Below are positions 51,880-61,051 of a DNA stretch of 64,000 bases, piece after piece. Both the position numbers and the translations under genes were made by a program. Source of the DNA: Amycolatopsis sp. NBC_01480 (lineage in GTDB: Bacteria; Actinomycetota; Actinomycetes; Mycobacteriales; Pseudonocardiaceae); assembly GCF_036227205.1 (NCBI RefSeq), contig NZ_CP109442.1, positions 9,610,001 to 9,674,000 on the forward strand. The letters run 5' to 3'. The notes beneath the pieces were generated by a model. The model did no database searches and had not been told where the DNA came from. It worked only from the letters and a program-made list of their open reading frames with translations. Positions within the stretch are counted from its first letter, which is position 1; every line of letters starts with the position of its first letter.

Positions 51880-52929
51880 ATGCCCGCCGGATCCCGGAAG
51901 CGCGCCACCCTCGCCGCGGTCGCCGAGGCCGCCGGCGTCTCGCTGCCGACCGTTTCCAAGGTCCTCAACGGACGGTCGGACGTGGCCGCGGACACCCGGG
52001 CTCAGGTGGAGGCGGCGTTGCGGGACCTGGCGTACGTGCCGCAGAACGGGCGCCGGACGATCGCGCCCGCCCAGATGGTCGACATCGTGTTCGACGACCT
52101 GGTCAGCCCGTACGCGCTCGAGGTGCTGCGCGGGGTGACCGACGCGAGCGCCGAGTTCGGCATCGACGTGGTCGTCGGCCGGATGCCCGCCGCCGAGCCC
52201 GGCGGCCCGCTGACCGCGGAGGAGCACTGGGCCCAGCGGCTGAAGAGCAACGACCGGGCCGGGCTGATCGTGGTCACCTCCGAGCTGTCGCTCCGGCAGG
52301 TCGAGAGCTTCGAGAACGCCGGGCTGCCGCTGGTCGTGATCGACCCGCTGAACCTGCCCCGGGCCGAGGTGACCAGCGTCGGCGCGACGAACTGGTCCGG
52401 CGGCATCACCGCCACCGAGCACCTGCTCCGGCTGGGGCACCGGCGGATCGCGTTCGCCGGCGGCCCGCCCGGGGCCTCGTGCAGCCAGGCCCGGCTGCAC
52501 GGCTACCGGGCCGCGCTCGAGAACGCCGGCGTCGCGTTCGACCCGGACCTGGTGCGGCACGGCAAGTTCGGCCATCCGGACGGGCTGGAGATCGGCGACG
52601 TCCTGCTGGCCATGGCCGACCCGCCGACCGCGATCTTCGCCGCCAGCGACGCGACCGCGCTGGGCGTGCTGGAGGCCGCGCGCCGCCGCGGGCTGCGCGT
52701 CCCGCAGGACCTGAGCGTGATCGGGTTCGACGACACCATGCTCGCCCGCCTCGCCACTCCCCCGCTGACCGTGATCCGCCAGCCGCTGCAGGACATGGGC
52801 CGGGTCGCCGTGCGCACCCTGCTCAAGCTGATCACCGGGGACACCCTCGACTCCCACCACGTCGAACTCGCCACGCAGCTCGTCGTCCGCGAGTCGACCG
52901 GCCCCGCACCGGACGAAGGAGCACGATGA
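51880..52929 (+). CDS. LacI family regulator of the sugar operon
   Basis: 349 residues from ATG 51880 (AGGAGAACG upstream). HTH: TLAAVAEAAGVSLPTVSKVLNGRSDVAADTRAQVEAAL. The periplasmic-binding-like effector domain ends with IFAASDATALGVLEAA, LSVIGFDDTMLARLATPPLTVIRQP. It should bind the two CGAAA-type palindromes and repress both the ABC operon and its own transcript with GH3. It overlaps the GH3 gene by ATGA. Confidence 0.93.
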   Translation: MPAGSRKRATLAAVAEAAGVSLPTVSKVLNGRSDVAADTRAQVEAALRDLAYVPQNGRRTIAPAQMVDIVFDDLVSPYALEVLRGVTDASAEFGIDVVVGRMPAAEPGGPLTAEEHWAQRLKSNDRAGLIVVTSELSLRQVESFENAGLPLVVIDPLNLPRAEVTSVGATNWSGGITATEHLLRLGHRRIAFAGGPPGASCSQARLHGYRAALENAGVAFDPDLVRHGKFGHPDGLEIGDVLLAMADPPTAIFAASDATALGVLEAARRRGLRVPQDLSVIGFDDTMLARLATPPLTVIRQPLQDMGRVAVRTLLKLITGDTLDSHHVELATQLVVRESTGPAPDEGAR

Positions 52930-55226
52930 GCCGCTGGCTTGACCCCGCCCTGTCCCCCGGCGAACGCGCAGACGCGCTGCTGGCCGAGCTGACCCTCGAC
53001 GAGAAGGTCGCGCAGCTGGGCAGCGCGTGGCCGGGCAACCCGGAGGTCAGCGGGAACGTCGCCCCGATGCAGGACGTGTTCGCCCGCGGCGGGGTCCCGT
53101 TCGAGCAGGTGCGCGCCGACGGCATCGGGCACCTCACCCGGGTCTTCGGCACGGCGCCGGTCAGCGTTGTCGACGGGGTGGCCAGACTCGTTGCGCTGCA
53201 ACGGGAAATCGTCTCCGAGACCCGGCTCGGCATTCCCGCGATCGTGCACGAGGAGTGCCTGACCGGGTTCACCACGCTCGGCGCCACCGTCTACCCCACC
53301 GCGCTGGCCTGGGCCGCGACCTTCGACCCAGGACTGGTCGAGCGCATGGCCACGGCCATCGCCGAAGACCTGCGCGCCGTCGGTGTCCACCAGGGACTTT
53401 CCCCGGTCCTGGACGTCGTGCGCGACTACCGCTGGGGGCGCGTCGAGGAAACCCTCGGCGAAGACCCTTACCTGGTGGGCACGCTCGGCACCGCGTACGT
53501 CCGCGGTCTCGAGAAGACCGGCATCATCGCGACGCTCAAGCATTTCGCCGGGTATTCCGCTTCACGCGGGGCGCGGAACCACGCGCCGGTGTCCATCGGG
53601 CCGCGCGAGCTGCGTGACGTGATCCTGCCGCCGTTCGAGCGGGCGATCCGCGACGGCGGGGCCCGCTCGGTGATGAACGCGTACGTCGACCTCGACGGCG
53701 TGCCCGCGGCCGCCAGCAAGCAGCTGCTGACCGGCATCTTGCGTGACGAATGGGGTTTCGAAGGCGTCGTCGTGTCCGATTACTGGGCCATCGCCTTCCT
53801 CAAGAGCATGCACCACACGGCCGACAGCGCCGGCGCGGCGGGAGCGCTCGCGCTGGCCGCGGGCATCGACGTCGAACTGCCCGACAGCCTGTGCTACGGC
53901 AAGGAACTCGCCGGGCTCGTCCGCGCCGGGGAGGTGCCCGAGCGCCTCGTCGACCGGGCCGCGCGCCGGCTGCTGCGGCAGAAGGCGGAACTCGGGCTGC
54001 TCGACCCGGGCTGGGTCCCGGACGCGGCGCCGGTCGACCTCGATTCGCCGCGCAACCGCGCCATCGCCCGGGAAATCGCGGAGAAGTCGGTCGTCCTGCT
54101 CGCCAACGACGGCCAGCTTCCCCTGGCCGCGCGGAAGGTCGCGGTGGTCGGGCCCTGCGCCGACGACCCGCTGGCGTTCATGGGCTGCTACTCGTACCCG
54201 AATCACGTCCTGCCCCGGCACCCGGGACTCGGCATCGGCGTGACCGCACCGTCCTTTGTGGAGGCGCTGCGCGCTGAGATCGCCGACGCCGGCATCCGCG
54301 CGCACCAGGGCTGCCCCGTCCGCGACGAGGACCGCTCCGGGTTCGCCGCCGCGGCAGCCGCGGCCGCCGACGCCGAGGTGTGTGTCGCCGTTGTCGGTGA
54401 CCGCGCGGGCCTGTTCGGCCACGGCACGTCCGGCGAAGGCTGCGACGCCCCCGACCTGCGTCTGCCCGGCCTTCAGGACGAACTGCTCGAAGTGCTGCTG
54501 GCCACCGGCACTCCGGTGGTGATCGTGGTCGTCTCCGGCCGGCCGTACGCGCTCGGCCGCTACGCCGACCGTGCCGCAGCCCTGATTCAGGCGTTCATGC
54601 CGGGCGAGGAGGGTGGCGGCGCGCTGGCCGGCGTCCTCACCGGGCGGATCACCCCGTCCGGGCGCCTTCCGGTGCAGATCCCCCGGCACCACGGGGGTTC
54701 GCCGGGCACCTACCTGAGCGCGCCGCTCGGCCGTAACAGCGAGGGGATCAGCAATCTCGACCCGACGCCGCTGTTCCCTTTCGGCCACGGCCTTTCCTAC
54801 ACGACCTTCGATTACACCGAACTCGACCTGAGCCCTCGCGAGGTGGCGACCGACGGCCGGCTGTGCATTTCGGTCACCGTGCACAACACCGGCGAACGGG
54901 CCGGTGAGGAGACCGTGCAGCTCTACCTGCACGACGTCCGGGCCCAGGTCACCCGCCCGGTCCTGGAGCTGGCCGGGTTCACCCGGGTCGCGCTCGAGCC
55001 CGGGCGCCGGGCGCGGGTCACGTTCACCCTGCACGCCGACCGCACCGCCTTCACCGGGCTCGACCTCCGCCGGATCGTCGAGCCCGGAACCGTCGAGGTG
55101 CTGGTCGGACGGTCGGCCGCGGACCTGCCCTGCACCGGCTCGTTCGACCTCACCGGCCCGGTCCGCGAGACCGGCCGCGACCGGGTGCTGGACACTCCCG
55201 TCACCGTCGTCCGGCTGCCCGGCTGA
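52926..55226 (+). CDS. Glycoside hydrolase family 3 (beta-glucosidase/xylosidase)
   Basis: 766 residues. The N-terminal TIM barrel includes EETLGEDPYLVG, KHFAGYSASRG, and the nucleophile Asp285 in GVVVSDYWAI. The second alpha/beta-sandwich domain has VAVVGPCADD and the loop GEGCDAPDLRLPGLQ. A C-terminal fibronectin-III-like domain follows (YTTFDYTELDLSP...TVHNTGERAGEETVQLYL). No signal peptide is seen, so it acts in the cytosol on sugars imported by the adjacent transporter. Which beta-glycoside is cut cannot be told from sequence alone. Confidence 0.92.
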   Translation: MSRWLDPALSPGERADALLAELTLDEKVAQLGSAWPGNPEVSGNVAPMQDVFARGGVPFEQVRADGIGHLTRVFGTAPVSVVDGVARLVALQREIVSETRLGIPAIVHEECLTGFTTLGATVYPTALAWAATFDPGLVERMATAIAEDLRAVGVHQGLSPVLDVVRDYRWGRVEETLGEDPYLVGTLGTAYVRGLEKTGIIATLKHFAGYSASRGARNHAPVSIGPRELRDVILPPFERAIRDGGARSVMNAYVDLDGVPAAASKQLLTGILRDEWGFEGVVVSDYWAIAFLKSMHHTADSAGAAGALALAAGIDVELPDSLCYGKELAGLVRAGEVPERLVDRAARRLLRQKAELGLLDPGWVPDAAPVDLDSPRNRAIAREIAEKSVVLLANDGQLPLAARKVAVVGPCADDPLAFMGCYSYPNHVLPRHPGLGIGVTAPSFVEALRAEIADAGIRAHQGCPVRDEDRSGFAAAAAAAADAEVCVAVVGDRAGLFGHGTSGEGCDAPDLRLPGLQDELLEVLLATGTPVVIVVVSGRPYALGRYADRAAALIQAFMPGEEGGGALAGVLTGRITPSGRLPVQIPRHHGGSPGTYLSAPLGRNSEGISNLDPTPLFPFGHGLSYTTFDYTELDLSPREVATDGRLCISVTVHNTGERAGEETVQLYLHDVRAQVTRPVLELAGFTRVALEPGRRARVTFTLHADRTAFTGLDLRRIVEPGTVEVLVGRSAADLPCTGSFDLTGPVRETGRDRVLDTPVTVVRLPG

Positions 55227-55233
55227 GACCGGC

Positions 55234-56442
55234 CTACAGCAAGATCGACAACGGGTTCTCGATCCGCCGCACGAAGGCGGCCAGCCACCGGGCCGCGAGC
55301 GCGCCGTCCATCACCCGATGGTCCGCGGTCAGCGTCACGGTCAGGACCTTCGCGACCGACGGCGCGCCATCAACGACAACGATGCTGTCGGTGGCCGCGC
55401 CGACGGCCAGAATCGCCGACTGCGGCGGATTGATGATGGCGTTGAACCTCTGCACCCCGAACATGCCGAGGTTCGACACCGAGAACGTGCCGCCGTCGAT
55501 CTCCTGCTGTTTGAGGGTTGATTCCCTGGCGCGGCCGGCGAGTTCGCGCGACGCGGCCGCGACCGCGGTCACCGAGAGCGTGTCGGCCGAGCGGATGACC
55601 GGGGTGACCAGACCGCTTTCCGTCGCGACCGCGATCGAGATGTCGACGTGGCGATAACGGCGCATCGCCGTCTCGGTCCAGGTCGCGTTGGCTTCGGGCA
55701 CGTCGCCGAGCGCTCCGGCGACGGCCTTCACGATGAAGTCGTTGACCGACACGGAAACGCCTCCGTTCTCGTTGACCTTCGCGCGAAGGTCGAGCAGGGC
55801 GTCCACCCGGCAGTCGGCGACGAGCGAGAACTGCGGGATCGTGGTGACGCTGTCGGTGAGCCGCCGCGCGATCGCCCGACGCATGCCGGAATGCGGGATC
55901 TCGTCGAAGGCGTCGTTGATCGTTGCCGTCTCCGGAGCAGCGACGGGCTCGGGTAGCGCATCGAGGTCACGCCGGACGATTCGGCCGCCCGGGCCGGTGC
56001 CGGTGATCCCGGTCAGGTCGAGTGCGCGTTCCTTGGCCAGCCGGCGGACGATCGGGCTCGCGAAGAGGCGTTCGCCGGACGCGGGAATCTCCGTTGGCGC
56101 GGGACTCTCCGGCGGCGCGGGGCTCTCGGAAGGCGCGGGTTCCGTTGCCGCCGAAGGCATTCCGGCCGCCGCGAGCACCGCCTCGATGTCGACCTCGCCC
56201 TCGTCTTTCCCCGCGATCACAGCGATGGGCGAGCCGACCGCCGTCCGGGTCCCGGCCTCGACGAGGTGCCGCAGCACAACGCCGTCCAGTTCGGCGCTGA
56301 TCTCGACGACCGCCTTCTCGGTCTCGACTTCGGCGATGGGGGCACCGGCCTCGACCGCGCCGCCCTCGGCGACCAGCCAGCTCTCGATCAGTCCCTCGGT
56401 GGTGTCGGCGATGACCTCGGGCATCCGCATCACGGTGGCCAT
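55234..56442 (-). CDS. Dihydrolipoamide acyltransferase (E2) of a 2-oxoacid dehydrogenase
   Basis: 402 residues. One lipoyl domain (1-80, lipoyl Lys43 in EVETEKAVVEI), a Pro/Ala/Glu linker, an E3-binding domain (about 125-165, FASPIVRRLAKERALDLTGITGTGPGGRIVRRDL) and the catalytic core with DHRVMDGALAARWL near the end (catalytic His, Asp). It transfers an acyl group from lipoate to CoA. The start overlaps the stop of the E1 gene (ATGA). E3 is not encoded nearby. Confidence 0.92.
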   Translation of the reverse strand: MATVMRMPEVIADTTEGLIESWLVAEGGAVEAGAPIAEVETEKAVVEISAELDGVVLRHLVEAGTRTAVGSPIAVIAGKDEGEVDIEAVLAAAGMPSAATEPAPSESPAPPESPAPTEIPASGERLFASPIVRRLAKERALDLTGITGTGPGGRIVRRDLDALPEPVAAPETATINDAFDEIPHSGMRRAIARRLTDSVTTIPQFSLVADCRVDALLDLRAKVNENGGVSVSVNDFIVKAVAGALGDVPEANATWTETAMRRYRHVDISIAVATESGLVTPVIRSADTLSVTAVAAASRELAGRARESTLKQQEIDGGTFSVSNLGMFGVQRFNAIINPPQSAILAVGAATDSIVVVDGAPSVAKVLTVTLTADHRVMDGALAARWLAAFVRRIENPLSILL

Positions 56443-58628
56443 CAGCGGCCGCCCATCTCGGCACGGACGGTCCGCAGTCCGGTGGCGACTTCCTCGGTAC
56501 GCGCGATCGCCGCCCGTTCCAGCACCCGCGAGATGCTCGGCGACGCTTCGCCCCCGGTCACCCGTTGCACGGGCTGGTCGAGCCAGTCGAAGAAGCGGCG
56601 CTGGATCTCGTCGGCCAGCCAGCCGCCGTAGGACGTGCCGCGTGCGCCCTGCTCGACGATGAGGACCGCGTTCGTCTTCCGGATGCTGCGCCCGATGGTC
56701 TCCCAGTCCAGCGACGCCCGGTCGAGCCAGCGCAGGTCGATCAACTCGGCGTCGATTCCGGTGCTCTCGATCGCTTCGAGGGCATGGCCGGTCATCGAGA
56801 GGTAGCTCAGGACCGTGACGTCTTCCCCAGTACGGCGGATCGCGGCTTTGCCCAGCGGCAGACGGTAATCGAGGTCGTCCGACGGCGCCGGGCCGGTGGT
56901 CGGGTAGAGGTCGACGTGCTCGATCACCAGGACCGGGTCGCCCAGGTCCAGCGCGGTGTTCAGCAGGCCGATGTAGTCCGCCGGGGTCGACGGGGCCACG
57001 ATGCGCCAGCCGGGCTGCATCGCGAACACCCCGGCCGGGTCCATCAGGTGCTGCGAGCCGTAGCCGGAGCCCATCGCGACCTTCGTCCGGAGCACCAGCG
57101 GCACCGGGTTCCGCCCGCCGAACATGTGGCGGGCCTTGCCGATCTGGTTGAACAGCTGATCGGCGGCCACCCACAGGAAGTCCGGGTACATGAACTCCAC
57201 CACCGGCCGGAACCGGCCGTCGAGGGCCATCCCGCCGCCCAGCCCGGCGAACGCGTTCTCGCTGATCGGGGTGCCCAGGACCCGCGCCGGGTATTTCGCC
57301 GCCAAGCCCTTGGTCGCGCCGTTCGTGCCGCCGCCCAGCCGGTCGACGTCCTCGCCGAGGATCACGAACCGGTTGTCCTCGTCCATCCGGTGGCCCATCA
57401 CCGCGGCGACGGCGTCGATGAACTTCGTCTCGGTGGCCGGGCCCTGGTAGTCCACGGGGTCGAGGAAACGGGCCCCGTCCAGCTCGTCGGCATCGCCGCG
57501 GATACCGACGTCGACGAAATCGGTGTCAGGCCACAGCGAAGGCCGGATACGGCGCTTCCCGGGCTTCGCCGGATCGGGTTCGAGCAAGGCCTCGGCCGCT
57601 TGGTGGACGGCGTCCCGCGCCTGCGTGCGGACCCGGGCGACCAGTTCGTCGTCGACCAGCCCCAGCGAGGTCATCTCCCGCGCGACACGCTCAAGCGGGT
57701 CTCGCGCCCGCCAGGCCGCTTCCTCTTCCTTGCTGCGGTAACCGAAAGCGCTGCCGGGGAACGGCCCGTTCTGGTGGAAGAACCGGTAGACCTCCGCCTC
57801 GACCACGGCCGGCCCCTCGCCGGCGCGCAGGATCTTCTCCGCCTGCTGCATCGCCAGGTGCACCGCGAGCGGGTCCATCCCGTCGACCCGCCACGACGGG
57901 ATCCCGAAACCGGGCCCCCGGCCGGACAGCCGCGGCTCCCCGGTGACCTCCGCGACCGGGGTGGACACGGCGTACAGGTTGTTCTCGATGAAGAAGACGA
58001 GCGGCAGCTTCCAGGCGGCGGCCAGGTTCATCGACTCCAGCACCGAGCCGATGTTGACCGCGCCGTCGCCGAAGTAGCTCACGGCGATGTCGCTGGTGCC
58101 GGCGTGGCGATGCGCCCATGCGCTGCCGGCGGCGAACGGGACCCCGCCGCCGACGATCGCGTTGGTGCCGAGCGCGCCCGCCTCGAACCACTGCAGGTGC
58201 ATCGAACCGCCGCGGCCGCCGCAGAAACCCTTGGCCAGCCCCAGGATCTCGGCGAGGGTGCGGTCGAGCACCGTCTGCACGGCAGGGCTGACCAGATGGT
58301 CGAGGTCAAGGACCCCGCCGGAGACGTGGGTGATCGCCTTGGCCAGGAACTGGTGGTGGCCGCGGTGCGAGCCGGTGACCGTGTCGGCCGAGCCGAGCCC
58401 GGCGATCGAGCCGACCGCGCCGCCCTCCTGGCCGATGCTCGAATGCGCCGGGCCGTGCACCAGGCCTTCGCCGGCCAGCTCGAGCACCACCGCCTCGAAC
58501 GCGCGGATCAGGTGCAGCTGCCCGAGCATCGCGGCGAGCAGCTTGGGATCGGCGTTGCGCCAGTCCGCCGCGGTGGAGCTGAGTTCGAACCACGGCGCGC
58601 CGGGCTCCAGACGTCGGGTCTTGGCCAT
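56442..58628 (-). CDS. Fused E1 alpha-beta of a TPP-dependent 2-oxoacid dehydrogenase
   Basis: 728 residues from ATG 58628 (GGAGAGG upstream). The alpha half carries the thiamine-diphosphate motif GDGAVNIGSVLESMN...FFIENN and the phosphorylation-loop-like HGPAHSSIGQEG. The beta half starts about residue 385 and has TKFIDAVAAVMGHRMDEDNRFVILGEDV, PISENAFAGLGGGMALDGRFRPVVEFMYPDF and GSQHLMDP. Usual E1 proteins of this kind are two chains; here they are one. With E2 it would decarboxylate acetoin, pyruvate or branched-chain 2-oxoacids; which one is not clear. Confidence 0.9.
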   Translation of the reverse strand: MAKTRRLEPGAPWFELSSTAADWRNADPKLLAAMLGQLHLIRAFEAVVLELAGEGLVHGPAHSSIGQEGGAVGSIAGLGSADTVTGSHRGHHQFLAKAITHVSGGVLDLDHLVSPAVQTVLDRTLAEILGLAKGFCGGRGGSMHLQWFEAGALGTNAIVGGGVPFAAGSAWAHRHAGTSDIAVSYFGDGAVNIGSVLESMNLAAAWKLPLVFFIENNLYAVSTPVAEVTGEPRLSGRGPGFGIPSWRVDGMDPLAVHLAMQQAEKILRAGEGPAVVEAEVYRFFHQNGPFPGSAFGYRSKEEEAAWRARDPLERVAREMTSLGLVDDELVARVRTQARDAVHQAAEALLEPDPAKPGKRRIRPSLWPDTDFVDVGIRGDADELDGARFLDPVDYQGPATETKFIDAVAAVMGHRMDEDNRFVILGEDVDRLGGGTNGATKGLAAKYPARVLGTPISENAFAGLGGGMALDGRFRPVVEFMYPDFLWVAADQLFNQIGKARHMFGGRNPVPLVLRTKVAMGSGYGSQHLMDPAGVFAMQPGWRIVAPSTPADYIGLLNTALDLGDPVLVIEHVDLYPTTGPAPSDDLDYRLPLGKAAIRRTGEDVTVLSYLSMTGHALEAIESTGIDAELIDLRWLDRASLDWETIGRSIRKTNAVLIVEQGARGTSYGGWLADEIQRRFFDWLDQPVQRVTGGEASPSISRVLERAAIARTEEVATGLRTVRAEMGGR

Positions 58629-58667
58629 CACGGGCCTCTCCGGATCAACGGGGTCTTCTGACTTCAC

Positions 58668-58740
58668 ATGTATACAATCAAGCTTGCGCTTCCCGCAAGA
58701 ACCAGGTGGGATAGAGCTAGGTCAGCATCGATGTATACAT
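58668..58740. promoter_or_regulatory. Paired GntR operators and a hairpin
   Basis: ATGTATACA at 58668-58676 and the perfect palindrome ATGTATACAT at 58731-58740 lie in the 133-nt gap between E1 and VOC genes. Between them CTTGCG (58683-58688) / CGCAAG (58694-58699) forms an inverted repeat. TGTATACA fits FadR-subfamily GntR sites, so the co-encoded GntR protein is the likely ligand. Confidence 0.75.
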
Positions 58741-58761
58741 TTACGGCGAGGAGGTTCCACC

Positions 58762-59289
58762 ATGGCCGGACTGCCGGGACTGCGCGGCACCGAGCACATC
58801 GGCTTCACCGTGCCCGACCTGGACCAGGCCGAGCGCTTTTTCGTCGACGTCATCGGCTGCGAACTCGTCTACTCGCTCGGCCCCTATCGCGCCGACGACG
58901 ACTGGATGGCCGAGCACCTGGGCGTGCACCCCCGCACGGTGATGCGCGAACTCCGGTTCTTCCGTTGTGGACACGGGCCGAACTTCGAGGTCTTCGAGTA
59001 CGAGGCCGCCGACGGCGCCCGGCCCCAGCCCCGAAACAGCGACATCGGCGGTCACCATCTAGCCTTCTACGTCGACGACTTCGACGCCGCGCTGGCCCAT
59101 CTCCACGACCACGGCGTCACCGTGCTGAGCACCCCGACCGCGAGCACCGGTCCAAGTCAAGGACAGCGATGGGTCTACTTTCTGAGCCCGTGGGGGATGC
59201 AGCTCGAACTCGTGAGCTTCCCCCACGGCAAGGCCTACGAAGCGACGTCGAAGGTGAAGCTGTGGAGCCCGAGGGAGCCGGCCGAGTGA
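58762..59289 (+). CDS. VOC (glyoxalase/dioxygenase) superfamily protein
   Basis: 175 residues from ATG 58762, with GAGGAGG upstream. Two beta-alpha-beta-beta-beta modules carry metal ligands: His in GTEHIGFTV, Glu in FEVFEYEA, His in GGHHLAFYV and Glu in MQLELVSF. Lyase, epimerase or dioxygenase activities occur in this fold; the one here is unknown. It overlaps the GntR gene by GTGA and is divergent from the E1-E2 operon, probably one regulon. Confidence 0.88.
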   Translation: MAGLPGLRGTEHIGFTVPDLDQAERFFVDVIGCELVYSLGPYRADDDWMAEHLGVHPRTVMRELRFFRCGHGPNFEVFEYEAADGARPQPRNSDIGGHHLAFYVDDFDAALAHLHDHGVTVLSTPTASTGPSQGQRWVYFLSPWGMQLELVSFPHGKAYEATSKVKLWSPREPAE

Positions 59290-59957
59290 GCAAGGAAGAC
59301 GAGCCACCCCGCAGCCGCGACGGAGTGGCGAGCAAGCGCATCGCCGACCAGCTTCGCGAGGCGATCCTGCGCGGGGACTACCCGCCCGGCGCGCGTATCC
59401 GCCAGGAGGACGTCGCCCAGCAGTACGGCGCGAGCCGGCTGCCCGTGCGCGACGCGTTCCGGGTGCTCGAATCCGACGGGCTGCTCACCCTGGTCGCCAA
59501 TTCCGGCGCCTGGGTGACCCGGCTGACCCTCGCCGAATGCGACGAGATCTACCGGATCCGCGAACGGCTCGAACCCTTGCTGCTGCGCATGAGCCTGCCC
59601 CATCTCGAGCCGGAACAACTCGACCATCTCGACGACCTCGCCGAGCGCATGCGGGTCACCACCGACATCGCCGAATTCCTGGTCCTCGACCGCGAATTTC
59701 ACCTCGCGTCCTACGCCGGGGCGACGACCACCATGCTCGGCGAAACCGTGCAGCGCCTCTGGAACACCACCCAGCACTACCGCCGGGCGTTCACCGCGCA
59801 GCTCGACGCGCGGGGCACCCGGATCGTCCACGATGAACACCACATGCTCGTCTCCGCCCTGCGCGCCGGCGACGCCGACGACGCGGAACGCGTGCTGGCC
59901 GGCCACATCCGAAGGACCCGGGTGACGTTGGCCGACCACCCCGAAGTCTTCGACTGA
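59286..59957 (+). CDS. GntR family regulator, FCD (FadR) subfamily
   Basis: 223 residues. The winged HTH spans about 17-85: SKRIADQLREAILRGDYPPGARIRQEDVAQQYGASRLPVRDAFRVLESDGLL. The FCD helical bundle keeps the metal-binding pattern, with DREFHLASYAGA and later HDEHHMLVSALRAGDADDAERVLAGH. It probably senses a carboxylic acid and controls the E1-E2 and VOC genes through the TGTATACA boxes. A 46-nt palindrome follows. Confidence 0.92.
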   Translation: MSKEDEPPRSRDGVASKRIADQLREAILRGDYPPGARIRQEDVAQQYGASRLPVRDAFRVLESDGLLTLVANSGAWVTRLTLAECDEIYRIRERLEPLLLRMSLPHLEPEQLDHLDDLAERMRVTTDIAEFLVLDREFHLASYAGATTTMLGETVQRLWNTTQHYRRAFTAQLDARGTRIVHDEHHMLVSALRAGDADDAERVLAGHIRRTRVTLADHPEVFD

Positions 59958-59967
59958 CCCCTAAGGA

Positions 59968-60013
59968 CTCGTGAGTGTTTATGCCGGTTCTAACCGTCAT
60001 AAACACTCACGAG
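59968..60013. repeat. 46-nt dispersed palindrome, copy 5
   Basis: Ends CTCGTGAG / CTCACGAG, centre CGGTTCTAACCG, with one mismatch between arms. It lies between convergent GntR (ends 59957) and LacI genes. The LacI stop codon TGA (60009-60007) is inside the right arm. Confidence 0.93.
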
Positions 60014-61026
60014 TCCTGGGGTTTCGCGGGGCCGGTCGAAGCGCGGGCCATCAGTTCGACCGGCAGCACCACGCTCTTCGTCGGTGCCTCCGGGGAGCCG
60101 ATGCGTTCCAGCAGCAGCCGCGCGGCTTCTCGGCCGATCTCGTAGTGCGGGATCCGGACGGTGGTCAGCGGCGGCCGCTGGCGGTCGACGAACGGCATGT
60201 CGTTGAAGCCGGTCACCGAAACTTCGTCCGGCACCGTGCGGCCCAGCTCCGCCAGCGCGGAGTAACAGCCGAGCGCGATCAGGTCGTTGCCCGCCAGCAC
60301 CGCGGTCAGCCCGGGATTGGCGGCGAACAGGTCCAGCGTCGCGGCGTGGCCGGCCGCTTCGGTGAACGCCTCGGCGAACTCGACCGCCTTCGCGGCCTGG
60401 TCGAGCCCGAGCGACGTGATGGCGTCGAGGTACGCGCGGTAACGCTCCCAGCCGGTGGACGCCGAACGCGGGCCGGCCACGTGTCCGATCCGGGTGTGCC
60501 CCAGGCCGGCCAGGTGCCGCACGAGAAGGTGGACGCCCGCCGCGTTGTCCGCGGTCACCGAAGGCACTCCGCCACCGTCGATGCGGCGATTGACGAGCAC
60601 CGTCGGCACCGGCGAGCCGGGCACCGTGTCGTCGCGGCGGCTGGTGGCCAGGATGAAGCCGTCGGTCTGGCGGCCGCGCATCGCCGCGACCAGCTCGCGC
60701 TCGCGCTCCGGATCACCGTCGGTGTTGCCGAGCAGCGCCATGTACCCGGCTTCCCGCAGGGCGTCCTCGATCCCGCGGACGATCGGCGGGAACACCGGGT
60801 TGCGCAGGTCGGGGATGATCACCCCGGCCACCGAGGACGTGCGGGTGCGCAGGCTCCGCGCCGCGGAGTTGGGCGCGTAGCCCAGCGCCCGCGCCGCCTC
60901 GTGCACCCGGCCGGCGGTCCGCGCGTTCACCATCGCGCGGGTGGCCGGGTTCAGTGCCCGGCTCGCGGTGGCGGCGTGCACCCCCGCCCGCTCGGCGACG
61001 TCCTTGATCGTCGGTGCCCTGTCCAT
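60007..61026 (-). CDS. LacI family transcriptional regulator
   Basis: 339 residues from ATG 61026. HTH: TIKDVAERAGVHAATASRALNPATRAMVNARTAGRVHEAA. Effector domain: VAGVIIPDLRNPVFPPIVRGIEDAL, LVNRRIDGGGVPSVTADN, LTAVLAGNDLIALGCYSAL, VSVTGFNDMPFVDRQRPPLTTVRIP. The last residues KPQDS and the stop are supplied by the 46-nt palindrome. It lies 25 nt downstream of the aldehyde dehydrogenase on the same strand and may be co-transcribed with the catabolic operon. Confidence 0.92.
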   Translation of the reverse strand: MDRAPTIKDVAERAGVHAATASRALNPATRAMVNARTAGRVHEAARALGYAPNSAARSLRTRTSSVAGVIIPDLRNPVFPPIVRGIEDALREAGYMALLGNTDGDPERERELVAAMRGRQTDGFILATSRRDDTVPGSPVPTVLVNRRIDGGGVPSVTADNAAGVHLLVRHLAGLGHTRIGHVAGPRSASTGWERYRAYLDAITSLGLDQAAKAVEFAEAFTEAAGHAATLDLFAANPGLTAVLAGNDLIALGCYSALAELGRTVPDEVSVTGFNDMPFVDRQRPPLTTVRIPHYEIGREAARLLLERIGSPEAPTKSVVLPVELMARASTGPAKPQDS

Positions 61027-61051
61027 CGGGCCAGCATAGGCAGGAGACTCG

